Positions 6,156-15,380 are shown, numbered from the stretch's first letter. The stretch is 28,131 nt of DNA from Synechococcus sp. HW_metabat.54 (GCA_018623675.1 JAAZVJ010000001.1:1-28131); one strand, 5' to 3'. The notes: generated by a model not told the origin, from the sequence alone. Made by a program: numbers and translations.

Positions 6156-7985
6156 ATGGCGGTTGACGTGCTTGAAACGGTGAGCAGCGCTGCAGTGACC
6201 GCCCCCGCCACGACCGAAACGGTGGTGCTGCCGAAAACCAGTGAAAGCGATGCGCTGCTGCGGATCCGCCACTCCATGAGCCACGTGATGGCCATGGCCG
6301 TCCAGAAGCTGTTCCCCAAGGCTCAGGTCACCATCGGACCCTGGACCGAAACCGGTTTTTATTACGACTTCGACAGCCCTGACCCCTTCACGGAGGCCGA
6401 CCTCAAGGCCATCCGTAAGGAGATGATCAAGATCATCAACCGCAAGTTGCCTCTCGAGCGGATCGAGGTGAGCCGGACCGAAGCGGAGGAAAAAATCAAG
6501 GCTCAAAACGAGCCCTACAAACTGGAAATTCTCGCTGGGATCCAAGAGCCCATCAGTCTTTACACCCTTGGGGACGACTGGTGGGATCTTTGTGCGGGCC
6601 CCCATGTGGCCAATACGAGCGAGCTCAACCCAAAGGCCTTCGAGCTGGAGAGTGTGGCTGGCGCCTATTGGCGGGGTGACGAAACAAAAGCCCAGCTGCA
6701 GAGGATCTACGGCACCGCCTGGGAGACCCCCGAACAACTCGCTGAACACAAGCGACGCAAAGAAGAGGCCCTGAGAAGGGATCACCGACGCATCGGCACC
6801 GATCTCGACCTTTTCTCAATTGAGGATGAGGCCGGCGCAGGTTTGGTGTTCTGGCACCCCCGCGGTGCACGGATGCGCCTGCTCATCGAAGAGTTCTGGC
6901 GCCAAGCCCACTTCGAGGGCGGATACGAGCTCCTGTACACCCCCCATGTGGCGGACATCAGCCTCTGGAAGACCTCAGGGCACCTCGATTTCTATGCCGA
7001 GAGCATGTTCGGCCCCATGGAGGTGGACGAGCGGGAGTACCAGCTCAAGCCCATGAACTGCCCGTTCCACGTGCTCACCTATGCCAGCAAACTGCGCAGC
7101 TACAGGGAGCTGCCAATTCGCTGGGCGGAACTCGGCACTGTGTATCGCTACGAGCGCCCTGGTGTGATGCACGGGTTGATGCGGGTGCGAGGTTTCACCC
7201 AAGACGATGCCCACGTGTTCTGCCTTCCCGAGCAGATCAGTGACGAGATTCTGCGAATTCTCGACCTCACCGAACGCATCCTCTCCACATTTGATTTCAA
7301 GAACTACGAAATCAACCTCTCCACACGACCCGAAAAATCAATCGGCGACGACGCCGTATGGGACCTGGCCACCCAAGGTCTGATCGAAGCCCTCAACCGC
7401 AAAGGATGGGCCTACAAAGTGGATGAGGGTGGCGGTGCCTTCTACGGCCCGAAAATCGATCTGAAGATTGAAGACGCCATCGGGCGGATGTGGCAGTGCT
7501 CCACGATCCAACTCGACTTCAACCTCCCGGAGCGCTTCGAGCTCGACTACGTGGCGGCCGATGGAAGCAAGCAGCGGCCGATCATGATCCACCGCGCCAT
7601 CTTCGGGTCGCTGGAGCGGTTCTTCGGGATCATGACCGAGAACTACGCCGGCGATTTCCCCTTCTGGCTGGCCCCAGAGCAGATCCGCCTACTCCCGGTG
7701 ACGGACGAGGTCCAGAGCTACGCCGAGACCCTTTGCGACCAGCTCAAATCATTGGGCGTCAGGGCCTCCGTCGACCGCAGTGGTGATCGCCTTGGGAAAT
7801 TAATCCGCACCGGTGAAAAGATGAAGATTCCGGTGATGGCAGTGATCGGAGCGAAGGAAGCGGAGCAAAACGCTGTCAGCTTGCGCAGTCGTCGCGATGG
7901 TGACCTTGGATTGGTGGCGGTGAAGGATCTGCTCGCGGCCAGCCAAAAGGCCAACAGCGAACGCCAAGCGGGGCTCGACCTTTAA
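6156..7985 (+). CDS. thrS: Threonyl-tRNA synthetase lacking the TGS domain
   Basis: ThrRS attaches threonine to tRNA-Thr and hydrolyses mischarged Ser-tRNA. Of the 609 residues, about 1-35 are a low-complexity Ala/Thr/Val segment. The N2 editing domain follows directly, with H39xxxH43 (RHSMSH) and C146-AGP-H150. The catalytic core has zinc ligands C302 (MNCPFH), H353 (DDAHVFC) and H479 (MIHRAIFG), the class II motif 2 RYERPGVMHGLMRVRGF and motif 3 GSLERFFG. The anticodon-binding domain occupies about 500-600. The TGS domain before the HxxxH motif in E. coli ThrRS is missing. The ATG at 6156 leaves only 24 nt to the divergent DUF2605 start. No Shine-Dalgarno is visible. Confidence 0.97.
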   Translation: MAVDVLETVSSAAVTAPATTETVVLPKTSESDALLRIRHSMSHVMAMAVQKLFPKAQVTIGPWTETGFYYDFDSPDPFTEADLKAIRKEMIKIINRKLPLERIEVSRTEAEEKIKAQNEPYKLEILAGIQEPISLYTLGDDWWDLCAGPHVANTSELNPKAFELESVAGAYWRGDETKAQLQRIYGTAWETPEQLAEHKRRKEEALRRDHRRIGTDLDLFSIEDEAGAGLVFWHPRGARMRLLIEEFWRQAHFEGGYELLYTPHVADISLWKTSGHLDFYAESMFGPMEVDEREYQLKPMNCPFHVLTYASKLRSYRELPIRWAELGTVYRYERPGVMHGLMRVRGFTQDDAHVFCLPEQISDEILRILDLTERILSTFDFKNYEINLSTRPEKSIGDDAVWDLATQGLIEALNRKGWAYKVDEGGGAFYGPKIDLKIEDAIGRMWQCSTIQLDFNLPERFELDYVAADGSKQRPIMIHRAIFGSLERFFGIMTENYAGDFPFWLAPEQIRLLPVTDEVQSYAETLCDQLKSLGVRASVDRSGDRLGKLIRTGEKMKIPVMAVIGAKEAEQNAVSLRSRRDGDLGLVAVKDLLAASQKANSERQAGLDL

Positions 7986-8039
7986 ACCTCTGGAGATCAA
8001 TCCGCCCTCCCAAACCGCACCGGCTCCATCGTCAAAGCC

Positions 8040-8435
8040 ATGACCGACACCCCGATACAGACCCTCAACGACCTCGCTCGCTTGCGCGGTGCACCGGTTC
8101 TCACCCCAGAAACAGCCCAAGCGCTTCGCGGTGAACTTGAGCAAGCCATGACGACGGCCAGCTGGTTCACGATTGGTGTGATGGCGCCATCAGCGGATGC
8201 CGCACTCACATCCCTGCGGAGCCTGGAGGCAAGCCAGGGTTGGGAGCCCCTAAAGGTGGTGGATTCCACCGCCGAACCCGGTCCGGTGTTCTTGAAGGCC
8301 AACCAAAAGGGCGGATCGATTCGCATCCGGATTGAACATGGCCTCGGGGAAGGCATCCTGATCAGCGGCCACGGCGACGACGAAAGTCAACCCAGCACCA
8401 CCTGGGGCCCCTTACCACTCAATTTCTTTGCCTAG
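8040..8435 (+). CDS. DUF1824 family protein
   Basis: A 131-residue soluble protein of the cyanobacterial DUF1824 family, with the typical ASWFTIGVMAPSADAALTSLRSLE stretch (about 40-63), GPVFLKANQKGGSIRIR (about 81-97) and a terminal GLGEGILISGHG. Function is unknown. It lies 54 nt after thrS on the same strand, with glk starting 72 nt downstream, so it is probably part of a thrS-DUF1824-glk transcript. No signal peptide or membrane segment is seen. Confidence 0.88.
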   Translation: MTDTPIQTLNDLARLRGAPVLTPETAQALRGELEQAMTTASWFTIGVMAPSADAALTSLRSLEASQGWEPLKVVDSTAEPGPVFLKANQKGGSIRIRIEHGLGEGILISGHGDDESQPSTTWGPLPLNFFA

Positions 8436-8507
8436 AGCGGCCGGCATCGCTTGCGATTTGCGGCGCCGCCAAGCAGCCTGAGCATCGATCGCGAAACGGC
8501 CCTGGAG

Positions 8508-9581
8508 ATGGCGGCACTCACCTTTCTGGCAGGGGATTTGGGCGGCACCAAAACCTTGCTCGCCATCTATGGCGAGAGAGACGGGCAGCTCCAACCTCTT
8601 CATGAGCACCGCTATCGCTCTGGCGAATGGGACTGTCTGGAAACAATGCTCCAGCATTTCCTGGACGGTGTTCCATCCGACATCCCGTCCCCCAATAGCA
8701 GTTGCATTGCCGTTGCCGGACCGGTGGTCGAAGGCAGCGCCCAACTCACCAACCTTCCTTGGATCATCGAGGAAAAAGCCCTGATCAGAGCAACCGGCTT
8801 GCAGCAGCTGGAATTGGTGAATGATTTCGCCGTGTTGATCCATGGTCTCCCCCACTTGAATCAGCAGCAGCAGGTGGTGCTCCAGTCCCCTGAGCCGAAA
8901 ACGGACGAAGCTGACCAGCGCAACCTGAAGGGTCCGGTGGCCATTCTCGGCGCGGGAACAGGCCTCGGCATGGCACGTGGACTCCCGGGTACTGATGGCT
9001 GGATCGCGCTAGCCAGCGAAGGCGGCCACCGTGAATTTGCACCGCGGAGCGACGCTGAGTGGTCGCTGGCCCGTTGGCTGCGTGAGGACCTGGGAATTGA
9101 CCGCCTTTCGATCGAGAGAATTGTGAGCGGCACAGGACTTGGCCATGTGATGCGCTGGCAACTCCAGAAACCATCAGCCAAAGACCATCCACTGCAAGGT
9201 GCTGCTGAGGCCTGGCGGTCCCGACCTGTGGATCATCCGACCTACCAAGATTTGCCGGCGCTGGTGGGGCAAGCCGCTCAAGCAGGGGATGCCCTCGCCT
9301 CCGCAGCCCTTGATCTCTGGCTTGGGGCCTATGGCTCCGCCGCCGGTGACCTGGCCCTGCAGGAACTCTGCACAGGCGGCTTATGGATTGGTGGAGGAAC
9401 CGCCGTCAAACAACTCAAAGGCTTGCAATCACCAGCTTTCCTTGAGCCCATGCGCCGAAAGGGGCGCTTTGGTGCATTCGTACAAGGTCTCAGAGTCAGT
9501 GCGGTCATTGATGCCAACGCAGGGCTCTTTAGTGCTGCCTGTCGCGCCCGCGATCTCGCCACAGCGAACAGCGGCAGCTAA
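8508..9581 (+). CDS. glk: Glucokinase (ATP-dependent, Glk family)
   Basis: Glk phosphorylates glucose to glucose-6-phosphate in the cytoplasm. From the ATG at 8508 the protein has 357 residues. It shows the phosphate-binding GDLGGTKT (9-16), GPVVEGSAQLTNLPW (71-85), the catalytic Asp106 in LVNDFAV, GAGTGLG (148-154) and EGGHREFAP (171-179). An upstream in-frame TTG at 8451 would add 19 residues unlike the family N-terminus, so I prefer the ATG just before LTFLAGDLGG, although CTGGAG abuts it too closely to be a good ribosome-binding site. The product probably salvages free glucose from glycogen or sucrose breakdown. A second, unrelated sugar kinase (ROK) lies at 16715-17647. Confidence 0.95.
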   Translation: MAALTFLAGDLGGTKTLLAIYGERDGQLQPLHEHRYRSGEWDCLETMLQHFLDGVPSDIPSPNSSCIAVAGPVVEGSAQLTNLPWIIEEKALIRATGLQQLELVNDFAVLIHGLPHLNQQQQVVLQSPEPKTDEADQRNLKGPVAILGAGTGLGMARGLPGTDGWIALASEGGHREFAPRSDAEWSLARWLREDLGIDRLSIERIVSGTGLGHVMRWQLQKPSAKDHPLQGAAEAWRSRPVDHPTYQDLPALVGQAAQAGDALASAALDLWLGAYGSAAGDLALQELCTGGLWIGGGTAVKQLKGLQSPAFLEPMRRKGRFGAFVQGLRVSAVIDANAGLFSAACRARDLATANSGS

Positions 9582-9613
9582 CAACTGTTGCCACAGATGT
9601 GTAGGCCAAGGCC

Positions 9614-9638
9614 TCTCAGGTGAGACACTGGCCTGAGA
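9614..9638 (+). promoter_or_regulatory. Hairpin between glk and thrB
   Basis: TCTCAGG (9614-9620) pairs with CCTGAGA (9632-9638): 7 bp with an 11-nt loop. It ends 12 nt before the thrB ATG and overlaps the first base of the AAGGA-like ribosome-binding site (9638-9642). It has no T-tract. It could end glk transcripts or limit thrB translation; neither is shown. Confidence 0.4.
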
Positions 9639-9650
9639 AGGACAGCAGGG

Positions 9651-10598
9651 ATGGTGCAGCCGCGCATCGGCCAGTCGGTGGTTGTGGATGTTCCTGCCAC
9701 CACAGCCAATATTGGTCCGGGCTTCGACTGCCTTGGGGCCGCACTTGACCTGAACAACCGGTTCACCATGCGCCGCATCGAAGGCGATGGCGAGCGTTTC
9801 GAACTGATCATCGAGGGGCAGGAAGGAAGTCACCTGCGTGGGGGACCCGACAACCTCGTCTATCGAGCTGCCCAGCGCGTTTGGAAGGCAGCGGGCGAAG
9901 AGCCAGTGGGCCTTGAGGCGCGGGTTCGCCTTGCGGTGCCCCCTGCACGTGGATTGGGCAGCAGTGCGACGGCCATTGTTGCTGGGCTGGTGGGTGCCAA
10001 CGCGTTGGTGGGGGAACCCCTGAGCCGCGAGAAATTACTGGAGCTGGCCATCGACATTGAGGGGCATCCCGACAACGTGGTGCCCTCATTGCTGGGCGGC
10101 CTTTGCATGACGGCCAAAGCTGCGTCTCAACGCTGGCGAGTCGTGCGCTGCGAGTGGCTTCCCAGTGTCAAAGCCGTTGTGGCGATTCCCTCGATCCGCC
10201 TCAGCACCAGTGAAGCCCGGCGTGCGATGCCGAAAGCGATCCCGGTGGGAGATGCCGTGGTGAACCTGGGTGCTCTCACCCTGTTGCTCCAAGGCTTACG
10301 CACAGGAAATGGTGATTTGATTTCCGACGGCATGCATGACCGCCTCCATGAGCCCTACCGCTGGCGGCTGATCAAGGGTGGCCAAGAGGTGCGGGAGGCT
10401 GCCCTCGCCGCAGGCGCCTGGGGTTGTGCCATTAGTGGGGCAGGGCCAAGCATCTTGGCGCTTTGCTCCGAAGACAGAGGTGCTGCCGTTAGCCAGGCCA
10501 TGGTGCGGGCCTGGGAAGCCGCCGGCGTCGCCAGTCGCGCACCGCTCCTCAGCCTGCAAACCACAGGCAGTCACTGGCAACCGGTGGGGTCTGATTAA
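9651..10598 (+). CDS. thrB: Homoserine kinase
   Basis: ThrB phosphorylates homoserine with ATP, the penultimate step of threonine synthesis. The 315-residue GHMP-family protein has VPATTANIGPGFDCLGAALD (14-33), the ATP-binding PPARGLGSSATA (97-108), GHPDNV (138-143) and the C-terminal ISGAGPSILAL motif. Length is normal. The ATG at 9651 has AAGGA at 9638-9642. It follows glk by 69 nt and precedes ndhD by 85 nt. Threonine made here is the substrate of ThrRS encoded just upstream, though the order may only reflect conserved gene neighbourhoods. Confidence 0.97.
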   Translation: MVQPRIGQSVVVDVPATTANIGPGFDCLGAALDLNNRFTMRRIEGDGERFELIIEGQEGSHLRGGPDNLVYRAAQRVWKAAGEEPVGLEARVRLAVPPARGLGSSATAIVAGLVGANALVGEPLSREKLLELAIDIEGHPDNVVPSLLGGLCMTAKAASQRWRVVRCEWLPSVKAVVAIPSIRLSTSEARRAMPKAIPVGDAVVNLGALTLLLQGLRTGNGDLISDGMHDRLHEPYRWRLIKGGQEVREAALAAGAWGCAISGAGPSILALCSEDRGAAVSQAMVRAWEAAGVASRAPLLSLQTTGSHWQPVGSD

Positions 10599-10620
10599 CG
10601 GCCAACGACGGCAGCAGGCT

Positions 10621-10636
10621 TGAGTAGATCTACTCA
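10621..10636. promoter_or_regulatory. Perfect 16-nt palindrome upstream of ndhD
   Basis: TGAGTAGATCTACTCA is its own reverse complement. It lies 22 nt after the thrB stop and 47 nt before the ndhD ATG. It contains GTA and TAC but spaced by 4 nt, not the 8 nt of an NtcA box, and it is not the cyanobacterial LexA pattern. A dimeric-regulator operator is possible. As RNA it would make a short hairpin without a T-tract. Confidence 0.5.
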
Positions 10637-10683
10637 GTCCAGGCGAAGCCCCTGATAAGTTCGACTACAACTTGACGAATGTT

Positions 10684-12255
10684 ATGGACGCCAATCTGCC
10701 GCTGATTGCTGCGTCCAGTGGGACATTCCCGTGGCTTTCGCTGATCGTGCTGCTGCCAGCAGCGGCAGCGCTGTTGATGCCCCTTCTCCCTGGGGATGAG
10801 AACAATCCTTCTCCATGGCCCAGGAACCTGGCTCTGGGTGTCCTGGCAGTGGATTTCGTGCTGATGCTGGTGGCCTTCAGCCAGCACTTTGACCCCCAAG
10901 ACTCTTCCCTTCAATTGGTGGAGCGACTGGCTTGGGTGCCCGCCATTGGCCTGGAGTGGTCTGTCGGTGCCGATGGCCTCTCCATGCCGCTGGTGGTGCT
11001 GAGCGGCCTGGTGACACTGCTTTCCGTGGCGGCCAGCTGGAAAGTCGAGCACAAAGCAAAGCTCTACTTCGGCCTTCTCCTCGTGCAGGCCGCGGCCCAA
11101 GCCCTGGTCTTCCTCTCCCAGGACTTCCTGCTGTTTTTCCTCGCCTGGGAACTGGAATTGGTGCCGGTCTATCTCTTGATCGCCATCTGGGGTGGCCAGA
11201 ACCGTCAGTACGCCGCGACGAAATTCATCCTCTACACAGCCTTGGCCTCCTTGCTGATTTTGATCAGCGGTCTGGCCCTGGCTCTCTCAGGGGATCAGTT
11301 CACCTTGAACCTGAGTGAACTGGCAGCACGCTCCCCTGGTGGCACCTTTGGCCTGCTCTGCTATCTGGGCTTCTTGGTGGGCTTCGGTGTGAAATTGCCG
11401 ATGTTCCCCCTGCACACCTGGCTTCCCGATGCTCACGGCGAAGCCAATGCTCCTGTCTCGATGTTGCTGGCAGGGGTGCTCCTGAAAATGGGTGGTTACG
11501 CACTGCTGCGCTTCAACGTGCAGATGCTCCCTGATGCCCACCTGGTGATGGCTCCCGCCCTGATTGTGCTGGGCATTGTCAACATCATTTATGGCGCCCT
11601 GAATGCATTCGCCCAGGACAACGTCAAGCGCCGCATCGCCTGCAGTTCCGTCAGCCACATGGGTTTTGTGCTGGTGGGAATCGGCACCATCGATGCCCTG
11701 GGGATCAGCGGAGCCATGTTGCAGATGATCAGCCACGGGCTGATCGCCGCGGCCATGTTCTTCGTCACCGGAAGCTTCTACGAACGCACCAAAACCCTCT
11801 CTATCCCCAACATGGGCGGCCTGGCCAAGGTGCTGCCGATCACCTTTGCCTTCTTCCTTGCCAGTTCCCTGGCGTCGCTTGCCCTACCGGGCATGAGTGG
11901 ATTCATCAGTGAAATCACGATCTTCCTTGGCATCACCAGCCAGACCGACTTCACCACCGGCTTCCGAGCAATCACGATCATTGCTGCCGCCATCGGCCTG
12001 GTGCTGACCCCCATCTATCTCCTGTCGATGTGTCGGCGTGTCTTCTTTGGTCCGAGGATTCCCGCATTGGCTTTCGTGGGAGACATGAATCCCCGTGAAC
12101 TCGTGATCGGGCTCACCTTGCTGGTGCCGACCCTCACCATCGGCATCTGGCCCCGCGTGGCGATGGACGTTTACGAGGCTTCCACCGACGCTCTCGCCAA
12201 CACGCTTTCAACCCATAGCCTGATTGCTCTCCATAACCTTCTGCCCCTGGGCTGA
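10684..12255 (+). CDS. ndhD: NAD(P)H-quinone oxidoreductase chain 4 (NDH-1 subunit NdhD)
   Basis: NdhD is an antiporter-like, proton-pumping membrane subunit of the cyanobacterial NDH-1 complex, used in respiration, cyclic electron flow around PSI and, in some isoforms, CO2 uptake. The 523-residue product is almost entirely hydrophobic helices. It shows the conserved [12 protein letters not shown] segment with its membrane Glu, [23 protein letters not shown], a Lys-containing [11 protein letters not shown] helix and SSVSHMGFV. Length is normal. The ATG at 10684 ([12 protein letters not shown]) is preferred; an in-frame TTG at 10672 would add 4 residues. Neither has a Shine-Dalgarno. Whether it is the D1 or D2 (respiratory) or D3/D4 (CO2 uptake) type cannot be settled by eye; D1/D2 is more likely because no ndhF3 or cup genes are adjacent. 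Confidence 0.96.
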   Translation: MDANLPLIAASSGTFPWLSLIVLLPAAAALLMPLLPGDENNPSPWPRNLALGVLAVDFVLMLVAFSQHFDPQDSSLQLVERLAWVPAIGLEWSVGADGLSMPLVVLSGLVTLLSVAASWKVEHKAKLYFGLLLVQAAAQALVFLSQDFLLFFLAWELELVPVYLLIAIWGGQNRQYAATKFILYTALASLLILISGLALALSGDQFTLNLSELAARSPGGTFGLLCYLGFLVGFGVKLPMFPLHTWLPDAHGEANAPVSMLLAGVLLKMGGYALLRFNVQMLPDAHLVMAPALIVLGIVNIIYGALNAFAQDNVKRRIACSSVSHMGFVLVGIGTIDALGISGAMLQMISHGLIAAAMFFVTGSFYERTKTLSIPNMGGLAKVLPITFAFFLASSLASLALPGMSGFISEITIFLGITSQTDFTTGFRAITIIAAAIGLVLTPIYLLSMCRRVFFGPRIPALAFVGDMNPRELVIGLTLLVPTLTIGIWPRVAMDVYEASTDALANTLSTHSLIALHNLLPLG

Positions 12256-12266
12256 AGCAACGCGGC

Positions 12267-14393
12267 ATGACCACCACCAGCCAACCAGCCCTTCTCAAGG
12301 GCCAGGGTCTTCCCGACTACGCGGCGATTACCCCGGAGCAGGTTGGCCTTCACATTCCTGCATTGCTTGAAGACCTGGAGGGTGACTTCGCCGCATTGGA
12401 AGCGGATCTGCGCAAGCGCCTCGAAGCCCATGAGGCATTGAGCTGGACAGCAGTGATGCCGCCCTTGCAGCGGATCGGCGAAAAGCTGCGCTGGAGCTGG
12501 GGGGTGATCACCCATCTCAACGCGGTTTGCAACTCCACGGAACTGCGAGAAGCGCACGCAGCACAGCAACCGGAAGTCGTTCGTTTCAGCAACCGTCTCG
12601 GACAGAGCGCAGTGCTGCATCAAGCCCTTGAGCAGTTGCGTCATGAGCCATCGCAACCTCTTGATGCCGCACAACGCAGGATCATTGATGCGGAATTGCT
12701 CTCGATGAAGCAACGCGGTGTGGGGCTGAAGGGAGACGCTCAAACCGCCTTCAACTCGGCCAGCGAAAAGCTGGCTGAGTTGTCGACCAAATACAGCAAC
12801 AACGTTCTGGATGCAACGCAGGGTTGGAGCTTGGTGCTGACCGACCCCGCCCAAGTGGCAGGACTGCCAGACCGCGCTCTCGACACCCTCGCGGCGGCGG
12901 CTCGGGATGCCGGTGACCGCCATCAAGACGGCCAAGAAGCCAGTGGCGAGAAGGGCCCCTGGCGCCTAGGGCTCGACATGCCCCGCTATATCCCCTTCCT
13001 CACCCATGCCGACAACCGGGACCTGCGTGAAACCGTGTATCGCGCCCATGTGGGTCGAGCCAGCAGTGGGGACCTCGATAACAGCTCACTGATCGAATCA
13101 ATCCTCAGCCTGCGGGCCGAGCAGGCCAAGAGCTTGGGCTATGCCCACTGGGCAGATCTCAGTCTGGCCAGCAAGATGGCCAGCGATGTGAATGCAGTCG
13201 AAGCCCTGCTCGAGGAGCTCAGGGCCGCTGCCAAGCCAACCGCCGAAGCAGAGATTGATGCACTACGCGCCTGTGCTCGCCGTCATCACGCGTCTGAGGC
13301 CAATGATCTTCAGCCTTGGGACGTGACCTATTGGGCTGAAAAACTCCGGCAGGAACAGTTCGATCTCAACCAGGAAGCGCTGAGGCCCTGGTTCCCTCTC
13401 CCCCAAGTGCTCGACGGCCTGTTCGCCTTGTGCGGACGACTCTTTGGCATCCAAATCACTGCCGCCGATGGAGAAGCACCGATCTGGCATCCCGACGTGC
13501 GCTTCTTCCGCGTGAGTGACCGTGATGGCAGCCCCTTAGCCGCTTTTTATCTCGACCCCTACAGCCGGCCCGCGACGAAGCGTGGTGGCGCCTGGATGGA
13601 TGAGTGCCTCAACCGCTCCCGTGATGCCAACGGCGAGATGACACTGCCGGTGGCCTATCTGATCTGCAATCAGACCCCACCCACCGACGACACCCCAAGC
13701 CTGATGAGCTTTGAAGAGGTGGAAACCCTCTTCCATGAGTTCGGCCATGGTTTGCAGCACATGCTCACCACCGTGGATTACCCCCAGGCCGCAGGCATCA
13801 ACAACGTGGAGTGGGATGCGGTGGAGTTACCGTCCCAGTTCATGGAGAACTGGTGCCTCGACCGCTCCACATTGATGGGAATGGCACGGCACTGGCAGAC
13901 CGGAGAGCCACTGCCGGAGAGTGATTTCCGCAAGCTGCAGCAGGCCCGCACCTTCATGGCCGGCTGCGCCACTCTGCGTCAAGTGCACTTTGCCCTTACG
14001 GATCTGCGCCTCCACAGCCAGTGGTCTGAGGCGCTGGGCATCACTCCAGACGAATTACGCCGTGAGCTGGCTCCAGCCACGACAGTGATCGCTCCGATTC
14101 CAGAAGACCGTTTTCTCTGCGCCTTCGGCCACATCTTTGCGGGTGGATACTCCGCCGGGTACTACTCCTACAAATGGGCTGAAGTGCTGAGTGCTGATGC
14201 CTTCGCAGCCTTTGAAGAACAGGGTCTGGATCAGGAAGACCAAGTGCAGGCCACCGGTCAGCGGTTCCGCGACACCGTGCTCAGCATGGGAGGGAGCCAA
14301 TCGCCCGCCCAGGTGTATGAAGCGTTCAGGGGCCGTCAGGCCACAACGGACGCCCTGATTCGCCATTCCGGCCTGGTGACGGCAGCCGCCTAA
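12267..14393 (+). CDS. prlC: M3 family oligopeptidase (oligopeptidase A-like)
   Basis: A cytoplasmic zinc metallopeptidase that degrades short peptides, including cleaved signal peptides in E. coli. The 708-residue product has normal length. It carries HEFGH at 490-494 (zinc ligands His490 and His494, catalytic Glu491) and the third ligand Glu520 in WDAVELPSQFMENW. The N-terminal half is the helical M3 domain. The C-terminal FAGGYSAGYYSYKWAEVLSAD is the substrate-binding Gly/Tyr loop typical of the family. It begins 11 nt after ndhD, so the two probably share a transcript, and ends 7 nt before the convergent lipase-like gene. No signal peptide is present. Confidence 0.95.
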   Translation: MTTTSQPALLKGQGLPDYAAITPEQVGLHIPALLEDLEGDFAALEADLRKRLEAHEALSWTAVMPPLQRIGEKLRWSWGVITHLNAVCNSTELREAHAAQQPEVVRFSNRLGQSAVLHQALEQLRHEPSQPLDAAQRRIIDAELLSMKQRGVGLKGDAQTAFNSASEKLAELSTKYSNNVLDATQGWSLVLTDPAQVAGLPDRALDTLAAAARDAGDRHQDGQEASGEKGPWRLGLDMPRYIPFLTHADNRDLRETVYRAHVGRASSGDLDNSSLIESILSLRAEQAKSLGYAHWADLSLASKMASDVNAVEALLEELRAAAKPTAEAEIDALRACARRHHASEANDLQPWDVTYWAEKLRQEQFDLNQEALRPWFPLPQVLDGLFALCGRLFGIQITAADGEAPIWHPDVRFFRVSDRDGSPLAAFYLDPYSRPATKRGGAWMDECLNRSRDANGEMTLPVAYLICNQTPPTDDTPSLMSFEEVETLFHEFGHGLQHMLTTVDYPQAAGINNVEWDAVELPSQFMENWCLDRSTLMGMARHWQTGEPLPESDFRKLQQARTFMAGCATLRQVHFALTDLRLHSQWSEALGITPDELRRELAPATTVIAPIPEDRFLCAFGHIFAGGYSAGYYSYKWAEVLSADAFAAFEEQGLDQEDQVQATGQRFRDTVLSMGGSQSPAQVYEAFRGRQATTDALIRHSGLVTAAA

Positions 14394-14400
14394 ATCCAGG

Positions 14401-15000
14401 TCAAGCCTCGATCGTCTGCACCACCTGGGCAAGCGCCCGTGGGTGACGCATCAGCTGCCGATGCGTGATCACAGGAACCTCTTCAACCGTTCCCAACGGC
14501 AACACGGCTTGCCAACCGGGCACCACGGTGAGATCCCAGCGACAGAACAAGCTCTTGCACTCCACCCTCTGCAAGCAGGACACATCGCCATTCAGGCGAT
14601 CAAGCAACGCACTGCCTCGCTTCATATCGGCAATGCCAGCGAACGCCCAATGGGGCACCCACTGGGCCGTGATCGTTCCCCTCTGAGGACTTCCCACACT
14701 GATGAAGCGGTGGCAACGACTTGCACCTCGCCAGTCCTGCAGCCAAAGGCGACTGATCACCCCTCCCATCGAAAAACCCAGGATGTCGATTTCGTCCTGC
14801 CCCCAGCGGCTCTGGATCTCCCGGTCCAGCAGTCCTGCCAACTCCTGCAAAGGAACAGCTCCCCAGCGATGGGGCAGGTGAGGCGCCAAAACAGGCCGAT
14901 TCTGTTGCTCAAGCTTCTGGATCAGACGCCGAAACAAACGCGGCGTGTCCCAAAGACCATGGACCAACACCAGAGGTCTGAGCGAACTCAAAGCAGCCAA
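14401..15000 (-). CDS. Lipase-like alpha/beta hydrolase
   Basis: An alpha/beta-hydrolase of about 199 residues. It has the oxyanion strand LVLVHGLWDTP near the N-terminus and the nucleophile elbow GFSMGG (Ser nucleophile). Later it has SVGSPQRGT, a candidate Asp in CRWDLTVVPGWQ and a His in VITHRQLMRHP, resembling triacylglycerol-lipase/PGAP1-like esterases; the substrate is unknown. No signal peptide is seen. Start choice is difficult. The ATG at 15057 would overlap folB by 70 nt. TTG codons at 15000 and 14991 come just before the conserved strand, and the latter overlaps the folB stop as TTGA. I used 15000. It is the last gene of the minus-strand tamB-ROK-proA-folB run. Confidence 0.85.
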   Translation of the reverse strand: MAALSSLRPLVLVHGLWDTPRLFRRLIQKLEQQNRPVLAPHLPHRWGAVPLQELAGLLDREIQSRWGQDEIDILGFSMGGVISRLWLQDWRGASRCHRFISVGSPQRGTITAQWVPHWAFAGIADMKRGSALLDRLNGDVSCLQRVECKSLFCRWDLTVVPGWQAVLPLGTVEEVPVITHRQLMRHPRALAQVVQTIEA

Positions 15001-15380
15001 TGCCGGTGACGTTCCACGGCAACCGTGCCATCGAAACCGGGGATTGGAGCACTGCATTTGCGCAACAACACTCTCATTCCGATCCGTCCATAGAGCGTTT
15101 CCAGCAGATCAAAGATCCGTTCGCTGAAATGCTCGATGGTCTGACATTCCAACGTGGATACCAAACACTGGATGGCCTGAACGGCCTTGCTGTAATCCGC
15201 AGTCGCGCTCAGATCATCCGCGCGGGCAGCGTCGCTGAGATCCACTTGCAAGCTCAAATCCATGGAGAACCACTGGCCATGGCGACGCTCATGGTCCAAC
15301 ACACCCACGTGGGCCCACACCCTGAGGTTGGTGATGTGGATGGCATCCCCTGGCGCTGTTCGGTCTGATGTAGCGATCAC
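14988..15380 (-). CDS. folB: Dihydroneopterin aldolase
   Basis: FolB converts 7,8-dihydroneopterin to 6-hydroxymethyl-dihydropterin in folate synthesis. The 130-residue protein has the family's normal size. It shows [18 protein letters not shown] (21-38), TADYSKA with Tyr63, TIEHFSERI (81-89) and the catalytic Lys108 in [12 protein letters not shown]. The start is a GTG at 15380-15378 overlapping the proA stop (GTGA), which implies translational coupling. The downstream lipase-like gene overlaps its 3' end. Confidence 0.95.
   Translation of the reverse strand: MIATSDRTAPGDAIHITNLRVWAHVGVLDHERRHGQWFSMDLSLQVDLSDAARADDLSATADYSKAVQAIQCLVSTLECQTIEHFSERIFDLLETLYGRIGMRVLLRKCSAPIPGFDGTVAVERHRHWLL

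Noticed and set aside
6132..6785. N-terminal extension of the DUF2605 frame (open to 6785)
   Set aside because: This part is antisense to thrS and unlike DUF2605 proteins, which begin near the LLETLLDSLLNDF segment.
8451..8507. Upstream TTG start for glk
   Set aside because: It would add 19 residues not found at the N-terminus of Glk proteins; the ATG at 8508 precedes the phosphate-binding motif at the usual distance.
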